DNA of 50,324 bases from an uncultured Collinsella sp. (GTDB lineage Bacteria > Actinomycetota > Coriobacteriia > Coriobacteriales > Coriobacteriaceae), in NCBI GenBank assembly GCA_959602875.1, contig CAUGVQ010000003.1:1-50324 (forward strand), written 5' to 3'. A program made the position numbers and the translations under genes. Below the pieces are notes generated by a model, which saw only the letters and a list, made by a program, of their open reading frames with translations, did not search any database and had not been told where the DNA came from. Each line of letters begins with the position of its first letter. Positions within the stretch are counted from its first letter, which is position 1. Of the stretch, positions 30,931-39,835 are shown piece after piece.

Positions 30931-32862
30931 TCAGTTCTGCGAAAAGAAGGTGAAACCGTGGGGACGCCCGCCGGCGAAGGGCGGATTCTGGCCGCCCTCG
31001 TCCGCCTCGAAGGCCTCCCGCATGCGGCGGAGCAGCTCGGATTCAACCTCGCCCTCGTCCATATCATCGACAGGCACACCGAGCATACCCGCGATAAGAC
31101 CCATGATTTCGCCGCGGACGCGCTTGCCGTGCTCCTCCCCAAGCTCGAGGACGCGCTCGGACTCGGCACTCACCAACCCAGCGCAGGTCAGAGGGTCCTC
31201 GCCGCCGCGTCCGGTATCCGACCATGCAAGCTGCGCGGGCCAGCGACGCTCGGGGAACGAGCGGGAAGAGACCATGGGAGCAAGCGGAAGGCGCCGGCGC
31301 CAAATCTCTCCAGCGCGTACAATCATGAGCAGAAGCGCCACAGCATCTGGGGCGGTGGCGGCAAGCGGAATCTCGTCCTGGGAGAGGCCGTGGTCGACGT
31401 GCGCCTCGAGAACGCCGTCGATCTGCGCTGCCTCGAGCGGCGCCAACAGGCGCGCCATGCGCTCGCGCCAGACGGGCGACTCGGTCGCACCGGCGATGGA
31501 CGCCGCCAAGATGGACGCCATGCGGTCCTCGACCGCGTTCAGGGTGATTAGACGGGCGGGAATGGCAGATCCGGCGCGGCTGCGCGCGCGGGCCAAAAAC
31601 TCGAGCGCCGTCAGATAGACGTCTCCAAAGGGGGCGACGGCGCCAAGATAGCCGGCAGCCGCCAGCGGCGCGGCGAGGGCGGCGTCGGTCTTGGTGATCG
31701 AGCTCACCGCCACCGCACCGAGCTCGATTGCCACATCCTCCAGGTAAAGTCCCTCGATACGCTCGCGCGCGAGGGCGAGGCCAAGCCCCGGGGTGTCACG
31801 GTCAAGCAGGCGTGCGGCGTCGGCCGGCGCGCGCTCGATCAGGCGGATCCCTAAGCTGGACGCCAACTCGCGCACACGGTCCGCACGCTCGTGCTCGGCG
31901 CTTTCTTGAGCGGGGGTGAGCACCTGCGAGCGCTCGACAAAAAGCCCCGTAACGTTGCGCGGGCCAAGCGCGTCGACCGCAAGAAGAGCGGTAAGCGAGC
32001 TGGGCAGATCTCCGGTAAGCGCAACGACGGTAGACGTCGACCCCAGCGCGCGCACGCTATCGGCAAGGTGCAGGCGCAGCGCCTCCCAAAGCCACTCCTC
32101 CCGCTGATAGTGGGGAAGCTCGTGAGCCTCGAGCGCGGGGAGCACCATGCCACGCTCGATATCCTGCACAAGCAGCGCCTCGCTAAAGCAGGGCGCCGTC
32201 GCGACCACGCGGCCGGCATCGTCCATGAAAAACGAACCGCCCGTGAAAGCCGCCTCATCGTACCCGCCGATGGGCGCCATGCAGGCGAGCCAAACGCTCT
32301 TCTCCTTGGCGAGCGGGGCAAAGTGACCGTCCGCCACCGAGGCAACGCAGCTTGTCGACTCATCCCCCACGTCAAACGAGCTCGCCTGTAAAAAGAGAAC
32401 GAGGTCGCAGCCGGGAGGCAAAATCTTAAGGTCGTTCACGGCGTCAAACGTGACCGCAACGCGAAGCCCTTCGATGTCAAATACCGGAGGCAGCCACAGG
32501 TCCTCGGCAGAGCCCGCACGCCGCGCAGCGAACAGACTGCGCAGGGGCACGACCCTGCCCTCTTTAAGCAGGAACACCTCAAAAAGCGGCGTATGGTCGA
32601 TGGCGACGGGCGCGGGGACGACAGCCTGGATGGAAAGGGCGTCCAGCCGAGCGGCAAGGGCGGTGAGGGAGCTGAGCAAAGCGTGCTCGTAGTTTCTCGC
32701 TTCCAGAAGCGCGCCCGGCATCATGCCGCCAAAGAGCGGTACGGGCGTGCAGATAAGAGACGCCCCTTGGCTCGCGGCGAGCCGAGCCTGATCCTCGATG
32801 CGAGCGCAGATGCCCTCGATGTCACCGAGGCGCATATCGATTTGCGCCAGCGCGATTCTCAT
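30931..32862 (-). CDS. glutamine-dependent NAD+ synthetase homologue with altered active sites (likely pseudoenzyme)
   Basis: A 643-residue intact frame with the two-domain layout of NadE: an N-terminal nitrilase-like amidase (1-265) and a C-terminal synthetase. Recognisable blocks are MRIALAQIDMRLGDIEG, APFGDVYLTALEFLAR and the NadE tail WRRRLPLAPMVSSRSF. By my alignment the amidase triad is gone: Glu becomes Val41 (TPVPLFGG), Lys is lost near 107, and Cys becomes Thr138 (VAVTFDA). The synthetase P-loop SGGxDS reads TGDLPSS (283-289). This predicts no glutaminase and impaired ATP-pyrophosphatase activity, yet the long frame is open. It may be a regulatory or diverged paralogue. ATG 32862 has GGGGAGAGG upstream. 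Confidence 0.83.
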   Translation of the reverse strand: MRIALAQIDMRLGDIEGICARIEDQARLAASQGASLICTPVPLFGGMMPGALLEARNYEHALLSSLTALAARLDALSIQAVVPAPVAIDHTPLFEVFLLKEGRVVPLRSLFAARRAGSAEDLWLPPVFDIEGLRVAVTFDAVNDLKILPPGCDLVLFLQASSFDVGDESTSCVASVADGHFAPLAKEKSVWLACMAPIGGYDEAAFTGGSFFMDDAGRVVATAPCFSEALLVQDIERGMVLPALEAHELPHYQREEWLWEALRLHLADSVRALGSTSTVVALTGDLPSSLTALLAVDALGPRNVTGLFVERSQVLTPAQESAEHERADRVRELASSLGIRLIERAPADAARLLDRDTPGLGLALARERIEGLYLEDVAIELGAVAVSSITKTDAALAAPLAAAGYLGAVAPFGDVYLTALEFLARARSRAGSAIPARLITLNAVEDRMASILAASIAGATESPVWRERMARLLAPLEAAQIDGVLEAHVDHGLSQDEIPLAATAPDAVALLLMIVRAGEIWRRRLPLAPMVSSRSFPERRWPAQLAWSDTGRGGEDPLTCAGLVSAESERVLELGEEHGKRVRGEIMGLIAGMLGVPVDDMDEGEVESELLRRMREAFEADEGGQNPPFAGGRPHGFTFFSQN

Positions 32863-32930
32863 GACCCGCCTCTCCCCTCACGAAGCCATACCGAGCGTCA
32901 TCGTGCGCAGGGGTGCCCGCGCCCGGTTGC

Positions 32931-32963
32931 CGCAAAGGGCCGCCATTGAGGCGACCCTTTGCG
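32931..32963 (-). terminator. hairpin after superoxide reductase, possible terminator
   Basis: CGCAAAGGGCCGCC and GGCGACCCTTTGCG pair around ATTGA. On the minus strand it follows the superoxide reductase gene, but no U-run follows. A hairpin with the same loop and inner stem lies after argG at 41947-41976. Confidence 0.5.
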
Positions 32964-33005
32964 TTTCTCGTATCTACCAGTATACCGAGGACGCCGATAG
33001 GGCGA

Positions 33006-33368
33006 CTAGAACTCCTTGACCCAAAGGCCGTGGAGGTTGCAGTACGCGTAGACGCGGCCCGACTTGACGCCGCCCGCAAAGAAGGTCGCCGGCGTCTGAC
33101 CGGGCTTCAAGGCGTGCACCTCAAGACGGCCGTCCGTATCGAGCGCGATCCACTCGATGTAATGGTCGGGATCCATGGGATGCGCAACCTCGCCAACCTG
33201 AACATGAATGATGTGACCGTCGCGCTGGAGCTCCACAGCGGGAACGTGCTTCTCCTTGGCAGCATCAACGGAATTTGCCTCAACGGGCTCGAACCCGTCG
33301 GGCGCACCGACACCCGCCTTGACCGCGGTGAAGAAGTTGCCGTTCGCGTCCTTAAAAAACACTGCCAT
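33006..33368 (-). CDS. superoxide reductase (desulfoferrodoxin/neelaredoxin family)
   Basis: A 120-residue superoxide reductase that reduces superoxide to peroxide without making oxygen, typical of anaerobes. The iron ligands of the active centre are visible: Glu39 and His41 in EKHVP, His63 and His69 in VAHPMDPDHYIEW, and Cys110 and His113 in YCNLHGLW. The N-terminal 35 residues resemble the first domain of desulfoferrodoxin but lack its four Cys, so there is no rubredoxin-like centre I. ATG 33368 has AGAGGAG upstream. It is a single gene, divergent from the sugar kinase gene. Confidence 0.94.
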   Translation of the reverse strand: MAVFFKDANGNFFTAVKAGVGAPDGFEPVEANSVDAAKEKHVPAVELQRDGHIIHVQVGEVAHPMDPDHYIEWIALDTDGRLEVHALKPGQTPATFFAGGVKSGRVYAYCNLHGLWVKEF

Positions 33369-33383
33369 GGGAGCTCTCCTCTC

Positions 33384-33411
33384 TTGGACCCTGTAGGGGC
33401 TGACCTATAAT
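33384..33411 (+). promoter_or_regulatory. promoter of the sugar kinase/GH32 unit
   Basis: TTGGAC (33384-33389) and a perfect TATAAT (33406-33411) are spaced 16 nt apart on the plus strand, about 85 nt before the ATG at 33497. They overlap the 5' untranslated region of the divergent superoxide reductase gene. Confidence 0.7.
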
Positions 33412-33496
33412 CTGAATTATTATGCCCCGCCCACGTGCGCTGTAGTCACCAAGCGTCGCGCGCCGGGTGGACCTTGAGGCGAGAGGACGATTTCAC

Positions 33497-34417
33497 ATGA
33501 GATGGCTCGGCATCGACGGCGGCGGTACCAAAACCGCCTTCACGATCTATGACGAGGGCATGCGCGCACTCGAGCGTTTTGAGCTCGGCACGTGCCACTA
33601 CGCCCAGGCGGGCTTTGAGGGTATGGAGCGGGTGCTTGCCGAGGGCGTGGCCTGCGCGGTGAACACGGACCTTCTTGGCTCAGACTTTGGCATAGGCCTT
33701 GGCATCTGCGGCTATGGCGAGGGCGCGGATGCCACCCGGCGCATACGCGAGGCCGTGGGCCGCGTGGCGGGCGAGCATCCCTTTGAGCTTGTGAACGACG
33801 TGGAGGCCGCATGGGCGGCGGGCCTTGATCTTGCCGACGGCGTCGTCATCATTGCGGGCACGGGCTCTATCGCCTACGGCGTCTGCGCAGGGCGCACCAT
33901 GCGCTGCGGAGGTTGGGACTACGAGCTCGGGGACGAGGGTTCGGGCGGATGGCTCGGCAAGGAGCTGCTCTTTGCCTTCACCCGCGAGAGCGACGGACGC
34001 GCACCTGCCGGGGCAATTCTTGACCTGGTGCGCGAGGAACTCGATCTTGCCGACGACTTTGACCTCATCGCCTTCGCCCAAAAGCATATGGCCGAGCGCG
34101 GGCGCATCGCCGCACTCGCCCCGCTCGTTACCCGCGCGGCAGAGGCAGGGGACGCCTGTGCCCGCGACATCCTCGAGCATGCCGCCCGCGAGGAAGCGGC
34201 GATGGTCGATGCCGTCGTGTGCGGCATCTTTGCCAAGGACGATTCCGTCGTGCCCGTTACCTACATTGGCGGCACCTTCAAGGCGGGACGGCTCATCTTG
34301 GATCCCCTCGAGCGCGCGCTGCCCAAACGCTGCCGGCTCGTCGCACCGGTGCATGAGCCGGATGTGGGCGCGTGCCTCTTGCTCCGCCGCCGACTCGACG
34401 AAGCTGGCGCAGCGTAA
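33497..34417 (+). CDS. BadF/BadG/BcrA/BcrD-type ATPase, N-acetylglucosamine-kinase-like
   Basis: A 306-residue ASKHA-fold kinase. LGIDGGGTKTAFTIYD is the phosphate-1 loop, LVNDVEAAWAAG contains the catalytic-region Asp, IIAGTGSIAYG is phosphate-2, and GWDYELGDEGSGGWLG is the block typical of N-acetylglucosamine kinases in the BadF/BadG family. VTYIGGTFKAGRLI is the adenosine motif. It probably phosphorylates an amino sugar or similar hexose. ATG 33497 has GAGAGGA upstream. It is followed 48 nt later by a GH32 fructosidase, so the pair may use a sugar mixture, although GlcNAc kinase and fructosidase are not an obvious pathway. Confidence 0.86.
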   Translation: MRWLGIDGGGTKTAFTIYDEGMRALERFELGTCHYAQAGFEGMERVLAEGVACAVNTDLLGSDFGIGLGICGYGEGADATRRIREAVGRVAGEHPFELVNDVEAAWAAGLDLADGVVIIAGTGSIAYGVCAGRTMRCGGWDYELGDEGSGGWLGKELLFAFTRESDGRAPAGAILDLVREELDLADDFDLIAFAQKHMAERGRIAALAPLVTRAAEAGDACARDILEHAAREEAAMVDAVVCGIFAKDDSVVPVTYIGGTFKAGRLILDPLERALPKRCRLVAPVHEPDVGACLLLRRRLDEAGAA

Positions 34418-34465
34418 CGCCGCCAAGCGCACACGCAGCCGCACACGCCACGGAAAGGATCCGCT

Positions 34466-36001
34466 ATGGCACCTGCCATCGATTTGAACGCGCCGTTTAT
34501 CGATCATGCCGAAGCGCTCGAACACGCCGAAGAGGGCGTGAGCGCCCTCGAGCGCACGCGGCTCGACCGCTGGTACCCGCTTTACCACATCGCCTCGGCG
34601 GGCGGATGGATCAACGATCCCAACGGCCTCTCCTACTTCCAGGGTCGCTGGCACGTGTTCTTCCAGCTCCATCCCTTTGGCACGCAGTGGGGCCCCATGC
34701 ACTGGGGCCACGTCTCGAGCGCCGACCTCGTCACCTGGCGGCGCGAACCCGTGGCCCTCGCCCCGAGCATCGAGGCCGAAAGCGCGGGCGTATTCTCCGG
34801 CTCCGCCGTGGCGGACGCCAACGGCACCCTCAACCTGCTCTACACCGGACACCGGTGGCACAACGGGCGCGACGACAGCGCGGGCAACCGTGAGGCGCAG
34901 TGCCTCGCGACCTCCCGCGATGGCGTACGGTTTGAAAAGCACGGCGTCGTTATCGACAACCCCGAGGACCTCATTGACTTCCGCGATCCCAAAGTCTGGC
35001 GGCAGGACGGGCGCTGGTATCTGGTCCTCGGCCAACGCTCGCGCGAGAACCGCGGCGAGATCGTCCTCTTCTCCTCCAACGATCTTATGAGCTGGCGGCG
35101 CGAGGGCATTCTCTACCGCCATCCCGATCCAAACGTCTACATGCTCGAATGCCCCGACTTCTTTCCCCTTACGGCGCCGGACGGCAAGGCGCGCTGGGTG
35201 CTCTGCTTCTCGGCCATGGGCGCGCGGGCGCAAGGCTATATGAATCGCAACCGCAACAACGCGGGCTACGTGGTTGGTACCTGGGAACCGGGGCGGACGT
35301 TTGAGCCTGAAGGCGAGTTCCATCTGTGGGACTGGGGTCAGAACTTCTACGCCCCGCAGAGTATGGCGGCGCCAGACGGCAGACGCCTCGTGCTCGGCTG
35401 GATGAGCCCTGCGGGTGCCTCGCCCATGCAAGATGACGGCTGGTGCGGACAGCTCACCTTGACGCGCGAGGTCTCGCTCGCGGCGGGCGGCGCGCTTATC
35501 ACCGCGCCCGCTCGCGAGCTCGAAGCACTGCGGGAGGGCACGGTCGAGGTCGGTCCGGTAACGCTTGGCGCTAACGAGGACCTGACCGTAATCGAAGACG
35601 CCGAGGCCGTGGAGTTTGAGCTTACGATCGACCTTGCAGCGTCTACGGCCGAGCGCGCCGGCCTCAAGGTCCACGCCACCGAAGACGGCGGATATGTGTA
35701 TGTTGCCTACGACGACCAGACGGGACGGGTCGTTCTCGACCGCGGGGCGGTGCGCCTTGGCGGGCGTGGCTATCGTGCCGCGCCGCGAGAAGGGCACGGC
35801 CCTGACCTCGACACGCTTAAGCTGCGCATATATATCGACCGCGGCTCGATAGAGGTGTATGTGGACGATGGGCGCGCCGCCATGAGCGCCTACAGCTTCC
35901 CCATACCCGGCCCGCGCGCGGTAAAGCTCTGCGCGGAGGGCGGCGCGCTTGCGGTGAGCTCGCTTCGCTGGCACCGGCTGCGCTCCATAGGCCTCGCGTA
36001 A
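34466..36001 (+). CDS. glycoside hydrolase family 32 (sucrose/sucrose-6-phosphate hydrolase type)
   Basis: A 511-residue GH32 enzyme that splits beta-fructosides such as sucrose or sucrose-6-phosphate. Catalytic motifs are HIASAGGWINDPNGL (nucleophile Asp51), IDFRDPKVWRQDGRWYLV (transition-state Asp), and LECPDFFPL (acid/base Glu). The five-bladed propeller is followed by a C-terminal beta-sandwich (about 375-505). No signal peptide is seen, so it is intracellular. Sucrose-6-phosphate hydrolase is likely, but no PTS or sucrose transporter is nearby. ATG 34466 has GGAAAGGA upstream. Confidence 0.92.
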   Translation: MAPAIDLNAPFIDHAEALEHAEEGVSALERTRLDRWYPLYHIASAGGWINDPNGLSYFQGRWHVFFQLHPFGTQWGPMHWGHVSSADLVTWRREPVALAPSIEAESAGVFSGSAVADANGTLNLLYTGHRWHNGRDDSAGNREAQCLATSRDGVRFEKHGVVIDNPEDLIDFRDPKVWRQDGRWYLVLGQRSRENRGEIVLFSSNDLMSWRREGILYRHPDPNVYMLECPDFFPLTAPDGKARWVLCFSAMGARAQGYMNRNRNNAGYVVGTWEPGRTFEPEGEFHLWDWGQNFYAPQSMAAPDGRRLVLGWMSPAGASPMQDDGWCGQLTLTREVSLAAGGALITAPARELEALREGTVEVGPVTLGANEDLTVIEDAEAVEFELTIDLAASTAERAGLKVHATEDGGYVYVAYDDQTGRVVLDRGAVRLGGRGYRAAPREGHGPDLDTLKLRIYIDRGSIEVYVDDGRAAMSAYSFPIPGPRAVKLCAEGGALAVSSLRWHRLRSIGLA

Positions 36002-36043
36002 AGGCGCGCCTGTCGCCCGCCCGCCTGTACAGGTGAGCCCGGG

Positions 36044-36436
36044 CTACTCCCAGGACACGTTGCGTCGCAGTTGCTTGCGCTCGGAGCGATGCCGCTTGTC
36101 TGACAGGCGGCGCTCCCGCACGGCGCGGGGGACCTTCGTTTTGATGCGGTGCTTTGGGGGCTTTGCACGACGCTCAAATATGCGCTTGAGCTTCTCTAGA
36201 CAGACGCGACGGTTTTGATGTTGGCTGCGCGACGCGCGAGAGGTGACCGCGATACCGGTGGGCACATGCACCATGCGCACCGCCGAGTCAGTTGTGTTCA
36301 CACCCTGGCCGCCCGGTCCCTTGGCGCGAAACACTTGGACCTCGCACTGCCGCGCGAGCTCATCATCCGCAAGCGCGGCATAGCGGGCGTACGTGCGCCA
36401 ATCGGTTCCCTTTCCGCTATCCTTTCCGCTACCCAT
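36044..36436 (-). CDS. GGQ release-factor-like ribosome rescue protein (RF-1 domain)
   Basis: A 130-residue protein consisting of the peptidyl-tRNA hydrolase domain of class I release factors with the motif VFRAKGPGGQGVNTTDSAVRM. A basic C-terminal tail (HRIKTKVPRAVRERRLSDKR) follows, as in ArfB/YaeJ and PrfH-like proteins that free stalled ribosomes without a stop codon. It lacks codon-recognition domains. ATG 36436 lies 8 nt after the permease stop, with GGGGGT as its ribosome binding site, so it is cotranscribed with the permease. The rescue role is inferred from family. Confidence 0.86.
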   Translation of the reverse strand: MGSGKDSGKGTDWRTYARYAALADDELARQCEVQVFRAKGPGGQGVNTTDSAVRMVHVPTGIAVTSRASRSQHQNRRVCLEKLKRIFERRAKPPKHRIKTKVPRAVRERRLSDKRHRSERKQLRRNVSWE

Positions 36437-36444
36437 ATGACCCC

Positions 36445-37593
36445 CTATACCAGCGCAAATACGAGCAGCACGGCCAGGAAGACAATATTCCAGCCGGTAA
36501 AGAGTGCAAGGTAGGAGCCCTTGGCGCGAGGGTGCACGAGCGCGAACTGCTTGTAGGAGATAAGACTCGCCATAGAGGCGATGAGCGTACCGAGCCCGCC
36601 CAAGTTGCAGCCGATGATGAGCTCGCGCCACGCGTCGGTGAAGCCCGAGAGCAGAATCGCCGCCGGCACGTTGGAGAGGACCTGGCTCGCCACGACCGAG
36701 ACAACAAGCTCGTTGCCCACGACCGCCTGAGCAATAAAGGCATCGATAGCCTCGATGCGCCCCATGTTGCCCACGAACACAAAGAACGCCACAAAGGTTG
36801 CAAGCAGGGCATAGTCGACATGGCGAAGCGCCGCCCTATCGAAGACGATGCCCACCGCAACGGCGGCAGCGACCGTCACCTGCCAGGGCAGCACGCGCGC
36901 CACCGAGGCGAGCGCCAGCGCAAAGAGCACGATCCAGGGCACCGTGCGCGCGAGCGGAACGCCCGCGTCTTCCCCATCGTCTGCAAGCACCGGTGCCGAT
37001 GAGAGGGGCAGCGCATCCGGAGCGCGCCCGAACAGCACGATGGCACCCACGAGCAGCACAAGGGCGGCGAGTGTGAAGGGAAGCATGAGGACGAGAAACT
37101 CCCCCAAAGGCATACGGGCGGCGGAGTAGAGATACAGGTTCTGAGGGTTGCCCACAGGGGTCGCCATACTGCCCAAGTTTGCCGCGATGGTCATCATCAC
37201 CACGGTAAACGATGTGAGCCGCACCGACTGCAGGTGACCGAGCGCCAGCAGCGCGAGCGGTACGAACGTCACGAGGGCAACGTCGTTGGTGATGAGCATG
37301 CTCGAGAAAAACGTGAGCAGCACGAGGGCGAGCGAAAGCGAGCGCGGGCCGTGCACCGCACAGAGCAGCGCGCGGCACGCCGCCCGAAAAACCCCGAGGC
37401 GCGTAAGGCCCGTCATAACGGTCATGAGACTGAAAAGAAGCCCGAGCGTGCGCACGTCGACATAGGTGAGGTAGTGCGCATCGGGCGGCACCGCGGCGCA
37501 CGACAGCACCGCGAGCGCACATGCGATGACAAGCACCGGATCGCGTCGCACGAACTCCCGTATATCCGGCCTGCGATGCACGATTTGCGGCAT
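36445..37593 (-). CDS. SLC13/ArsB-type ion transporter superfamily permease
   Basis: A 382-residue permease with about ten to eleven helices. It shows LLTFFSSMLITNDVALVTFVPL and NLGSMATPVGNPQNLYLY, the paired hairpin-loop signatures of the ion transporter (IT) superfamily, shared by ArsB, CitM and SLC13 carriers. The substrate could be an anion such as a dicarboxylate or arsenite; nothing adjacent distinguishes them. The ATG at 37593 has GGGGAGAGG upstream; an upstream frame to 37632 lacks a site. It is followed by the GGQ rescue gene on the same transcript. Confidence 0.87.
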   Translation of the reverse strand: MPQIVHRRPDIREFVRRDPVLVIACALAVLSCAAVPPDAHYLTYVDVRTLGLLFSLMTVMTGLTRLGVFRAACRALLCAVHGPRSLSLALVLLTFFSSMLITNDVALVTFVPLALLALGHLQSVRLTSFTVVMMTIAANLGSMATPVGNPQNLYLYSAARMPLGEFLVLMLPFTLAALVLLVGAIVLFGRAPDALPLSSAPVLADDGEDAGVPLARTVPWIVLFALALASVARVLPWQVTVAAAVAVGIVFDRAALRHVDYALLATFVAFFVFVGNMGRIEAIDAFIAQAVVGNELVVSVVASQVLSNVPAAILLSGFTDAWRELIIGCNLGGLGTLIASMASLISYKQFALVHPRAKGSYLALFTGWNIVFLAVLLVFALV

Positions 37594-37699
37594 ATCCTCT
37601 CCCCTTGCGACAACCGAGCCCATGATGACCACAGGCGTTTGAGTATAGCGCGCTCGTCGCTTTGGTGAGCTTTCAGCGCAGCGGATTACACCGAACCAT

Positions 37700-37776
37700 T
37701 TGCGGTATAAAGATAGCGGTGGCGCAGCGCGCTACCTCCAAGCGCCAGGGGCTTATCCCCTGGCTTTTTTGTTTTG
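37700..37776 (+). ncRNA. candidate small RNA with two hairpins and terminator
   Basis: On the plus strand TATAAA (37706-37711) is followed by two hairpins. The first is GGT-G-GCGC-AGC-GCGC-T-ACC (37716-37734). The second is GCCAGGGG/CCCCTGGC (about 37744-37764), followed by TTTTTTGTTTT. No plus-strand gene lies upstream before 36001 and the two genes in between run the other way, so the terminator must serve its own short transcript of about 55-65 nt. No -35 is convincing and no open reading frame fits. Confidence 0.55.
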
Positions 37777-37786
37777 GGACGCGGGC

Positions 37787-39835
37787 CTATGGGGCAAAGA
37801 CCTCGTCGGCGGAGCGCCAAGGACGCAGGCGTGCCTCATCGACAACGGTATGTGCGTGTGCGGGGACCTCGCCCCACGCCACGTTGTAGCCCGCCCCGTG
37901 GGCGCAGAAGACCGAATCCGGCGTATTGGGAAGGTCGGCAACCGGATCGTAGGCGACCTCCGCGATGACCTCGTCCGCATCGTGGCACGGCCGGTAGCCC
38001 GCAAACTCAAGCGCCAGGCGCCCGTGACCTCCCGTATAGGCGCTCACCTCGAGGGCATAGGAACGCATCTTGGAAACCGGAGCGTACCCGCAGATCCGCG
38101 CGCGCTCACCCGCGAGCTCGGGCGGATCGAACTCCGCCGCCATGCGCTGCACGTCGGCAAGGGCGCGTCCCACCTTGTCTGCCGGGATGCTCAGCCTGAA
38201 GCGATACCAGGGCTCGAGGAGCTCGCACGCGCCCGCAGTGCGCGCCTCCATAGGCGCCTGGCGGATGGCACGGTAGGTCGCCTGGCGAAAGTCGCCGCCC
38301 TCGGTGTGCTTAAGATGGGCACGACCCGCCAGAAGCGTTATGCGCACGTCGGTAAGCGGCGCGCCGGTAAGCACGCTGGCATGGTCGCGCTCGAGCACAT
38401 GGGTCAAGATGAGGCGCTGCCAGTTACGGTCGAGGTCGTCCTCGGCAGCCCGCGACCCCGCCACAACACCCGACCCGCGCGGCCCGGGCTCGATAAGAAG
38501 CTGCACCTCGGCGTAGTGGCGCAACGGCTCAAAATGCCCAACGCCCCGAACCGGCGCGGTCACCGTCTCCCGATAGAGGATGCCGCCCTCGCCAAAGGTG
38601 ACAGAAAGCCCAAAGCGCTCGCGGAGCGTCTCCTGCACGACTTCCTGCTGGACCGTCCCCATAAGCTGGACGTGCACCTCTTGAAGCTGCTCGTGCCACC
38701 TCACCGCCAGAAGCGGGTCCTCGTCCGCAAGCTCGCGAAGCGCCCGCACCACCGCGGTGATGTCCTCCTCGCCGGGCAGAACCTGATAGGAGACGACGGG
38801 GACGAGCGCCGGGCCCTCCCCTTCTGCCTCGTCCCCAAGGGCGCTACCGGGCATGACGTGCGTAAGCCCCGTTACCGCGCAGACGCACCCGGCGGCCACC
38901 TCGGGCACGATCTCAAACGAGTCCGCGTCATAGAGGCGCACCTGATCGACCTTCTCCTGCCAGGGCTCGCCGCGCTCTACGCCAGAAAGAACCATCTTGG
39001 CACGCAGCATACCGCCGGTCACCTTAAGCCAAGCGAGGCGCTCGCCGCGCGGACTGCGGCTCACGCGGTACACGCGGGCGGCAAACTCACTCGACCACGG
39101 GCACTCGCGCACCAAGCTGGCGATGCCGTCCAGAAACGTATCGATACCCGCACCCTTGAGCGCCGAACCAAAGAAACAGGGAAAGACAGCGCGCTCCGCG
39201 ACAAGGCGACGGACCATGGAAGCGCCGAGCGTGCCGGTGTCGAGGTACTCGTCGAGCGCCGTCTCATCGAGTGCGGCCGCATCCTCGATCGCCGCCCCAT
39301 CACCGTCCGCCGGCTCGCCGCGCACCGCGCGTGTAAGGGCAGCCCCGTCCACCAGTGCAGCCGAGAGTCTCTCGCGCAGGCGCTTAAGGACCGCAGCAGG
39401 CTCCTCGTCAACCAAGTCCATCTTGTTCACGAATACAAAAGCGGGCACATCGTAGCGCTCGAGAAGCTCCCAGAGGGTCTCGGTGTGACCCTGCACGCCG
39501 TCATTTGCCCCCACCACCATGATGGCGTAGTCGAGCGCCTGGAACGTCCGCTCCGCCTCCGCAGAGAAATCGACGTGCCCGGGCGTATCGAGCAGCATGA
39601 TATGGGCACCCGCATGATCGAGCGCCGTTTGTTTGGAGAAGATGGTGATGCCTCGGGCGCGCTCCATCGCGTCGGTATCGAGGTGGGCGTCTCCGTGATC
39701 GACCCTACCCTGCCGCCGGATCGCGCCCGCATGGTAGAGCATCGCCTCGGCAAGCGTCGTCTTGCCGGCGTCTACATGGGCAACGAGGCCCACCACCGCG
39801 TTGGTTGCGCTGCGAGCCTGCGCTTCGTTACGCAT
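37787..39835 (-). CDS. EF-G/TetM-like translational GTPase (ribosomal protection protein family)
   Basis: A 682-residue translation GTPase. G1 is AHVDAGKTTLAEAMLYH, G2 RGITIF, G3 LDTPGHVDFSAEAERTFQ, G4 VNKMD and G5 GSALKG, followed by domains II-V including the C-terminal LAL-rich domain V (GGHGRLALEFAGYRPCH). The length and the AEAMLYHAGAIRRQGRVDHGD switch region resemble TetM-type ribosomal protection proteins more than elongation factor G. Such chromosomal paralogues do not always confer resistance. ATG 39835 lies 8 nt inside the 3' end of ndk, so translation is coupled. Antibiotic protection is only a possibility. Confidence 0.88.
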   Translation of the reverse strand: MRNEAQARSATNAVVGLVAHVDAGKTTLAEAMLYHAGAIRRQGRVDHGDAHLDTDAMERARGITIFSKQTALDHAGAHIMLLDTPGHVDFSAEAERTFQALDYAIMVVGANDGVQGHTETLWELLERYDVPAFVFVNKMDLVDEEPAAVLKRLRERLSAALVDGAALTRAVRGEPADGDGAAIEDAAALDETALDEYLDTGTLGASMVRRLVAERAVFPCFFGSALKGAGIDTFLDGIASLVRECPWSSEFAARVYRVSRSPRGERLAWLKVTGGMLRAKMVLSGVERGEPWQEKVDQVRLYDADSFEIVPEVAAGCVCAVTGLTHVMPGSALGDEAEGEGPALVPVVSYQVLPGEEDITAVVRALRELADEDPLLAVRWHEQLQEVHVQLMGTVQQEVVQETLRERFGLSVTFGEGGILYRETVTAPVRGVGHFEPLRHYAEVQLLIEPGPRGSGVVAGSRAAEDDLDRNWQRLILTHVLERDHASVLTGAPLTDVRITLLAGRAHLKHTEGGDFRQATYRAIRQAPMEARTAGACELLEPWYRFRLSIPADKVGRALADVQRMAAEFDPPELAGERARICGYAPVSKMRSYALEVSAYTGGHGRLALEFAGYRPCHDADEVIAEVAYDPVADLPNTPDSVFCAHGAGYNVAWGEVPAHAHTVVDEARLRPWRSADEVFAP

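Noticed and set aside
36008..36050. Palindromes CCTGTACAGG and AGCCCGGGCT between GH32 and the rescue gene
   Set aside because: Short self-complementary words are common at this GC and have no U-tract or repeat partner; not strong enough to call a terminator.
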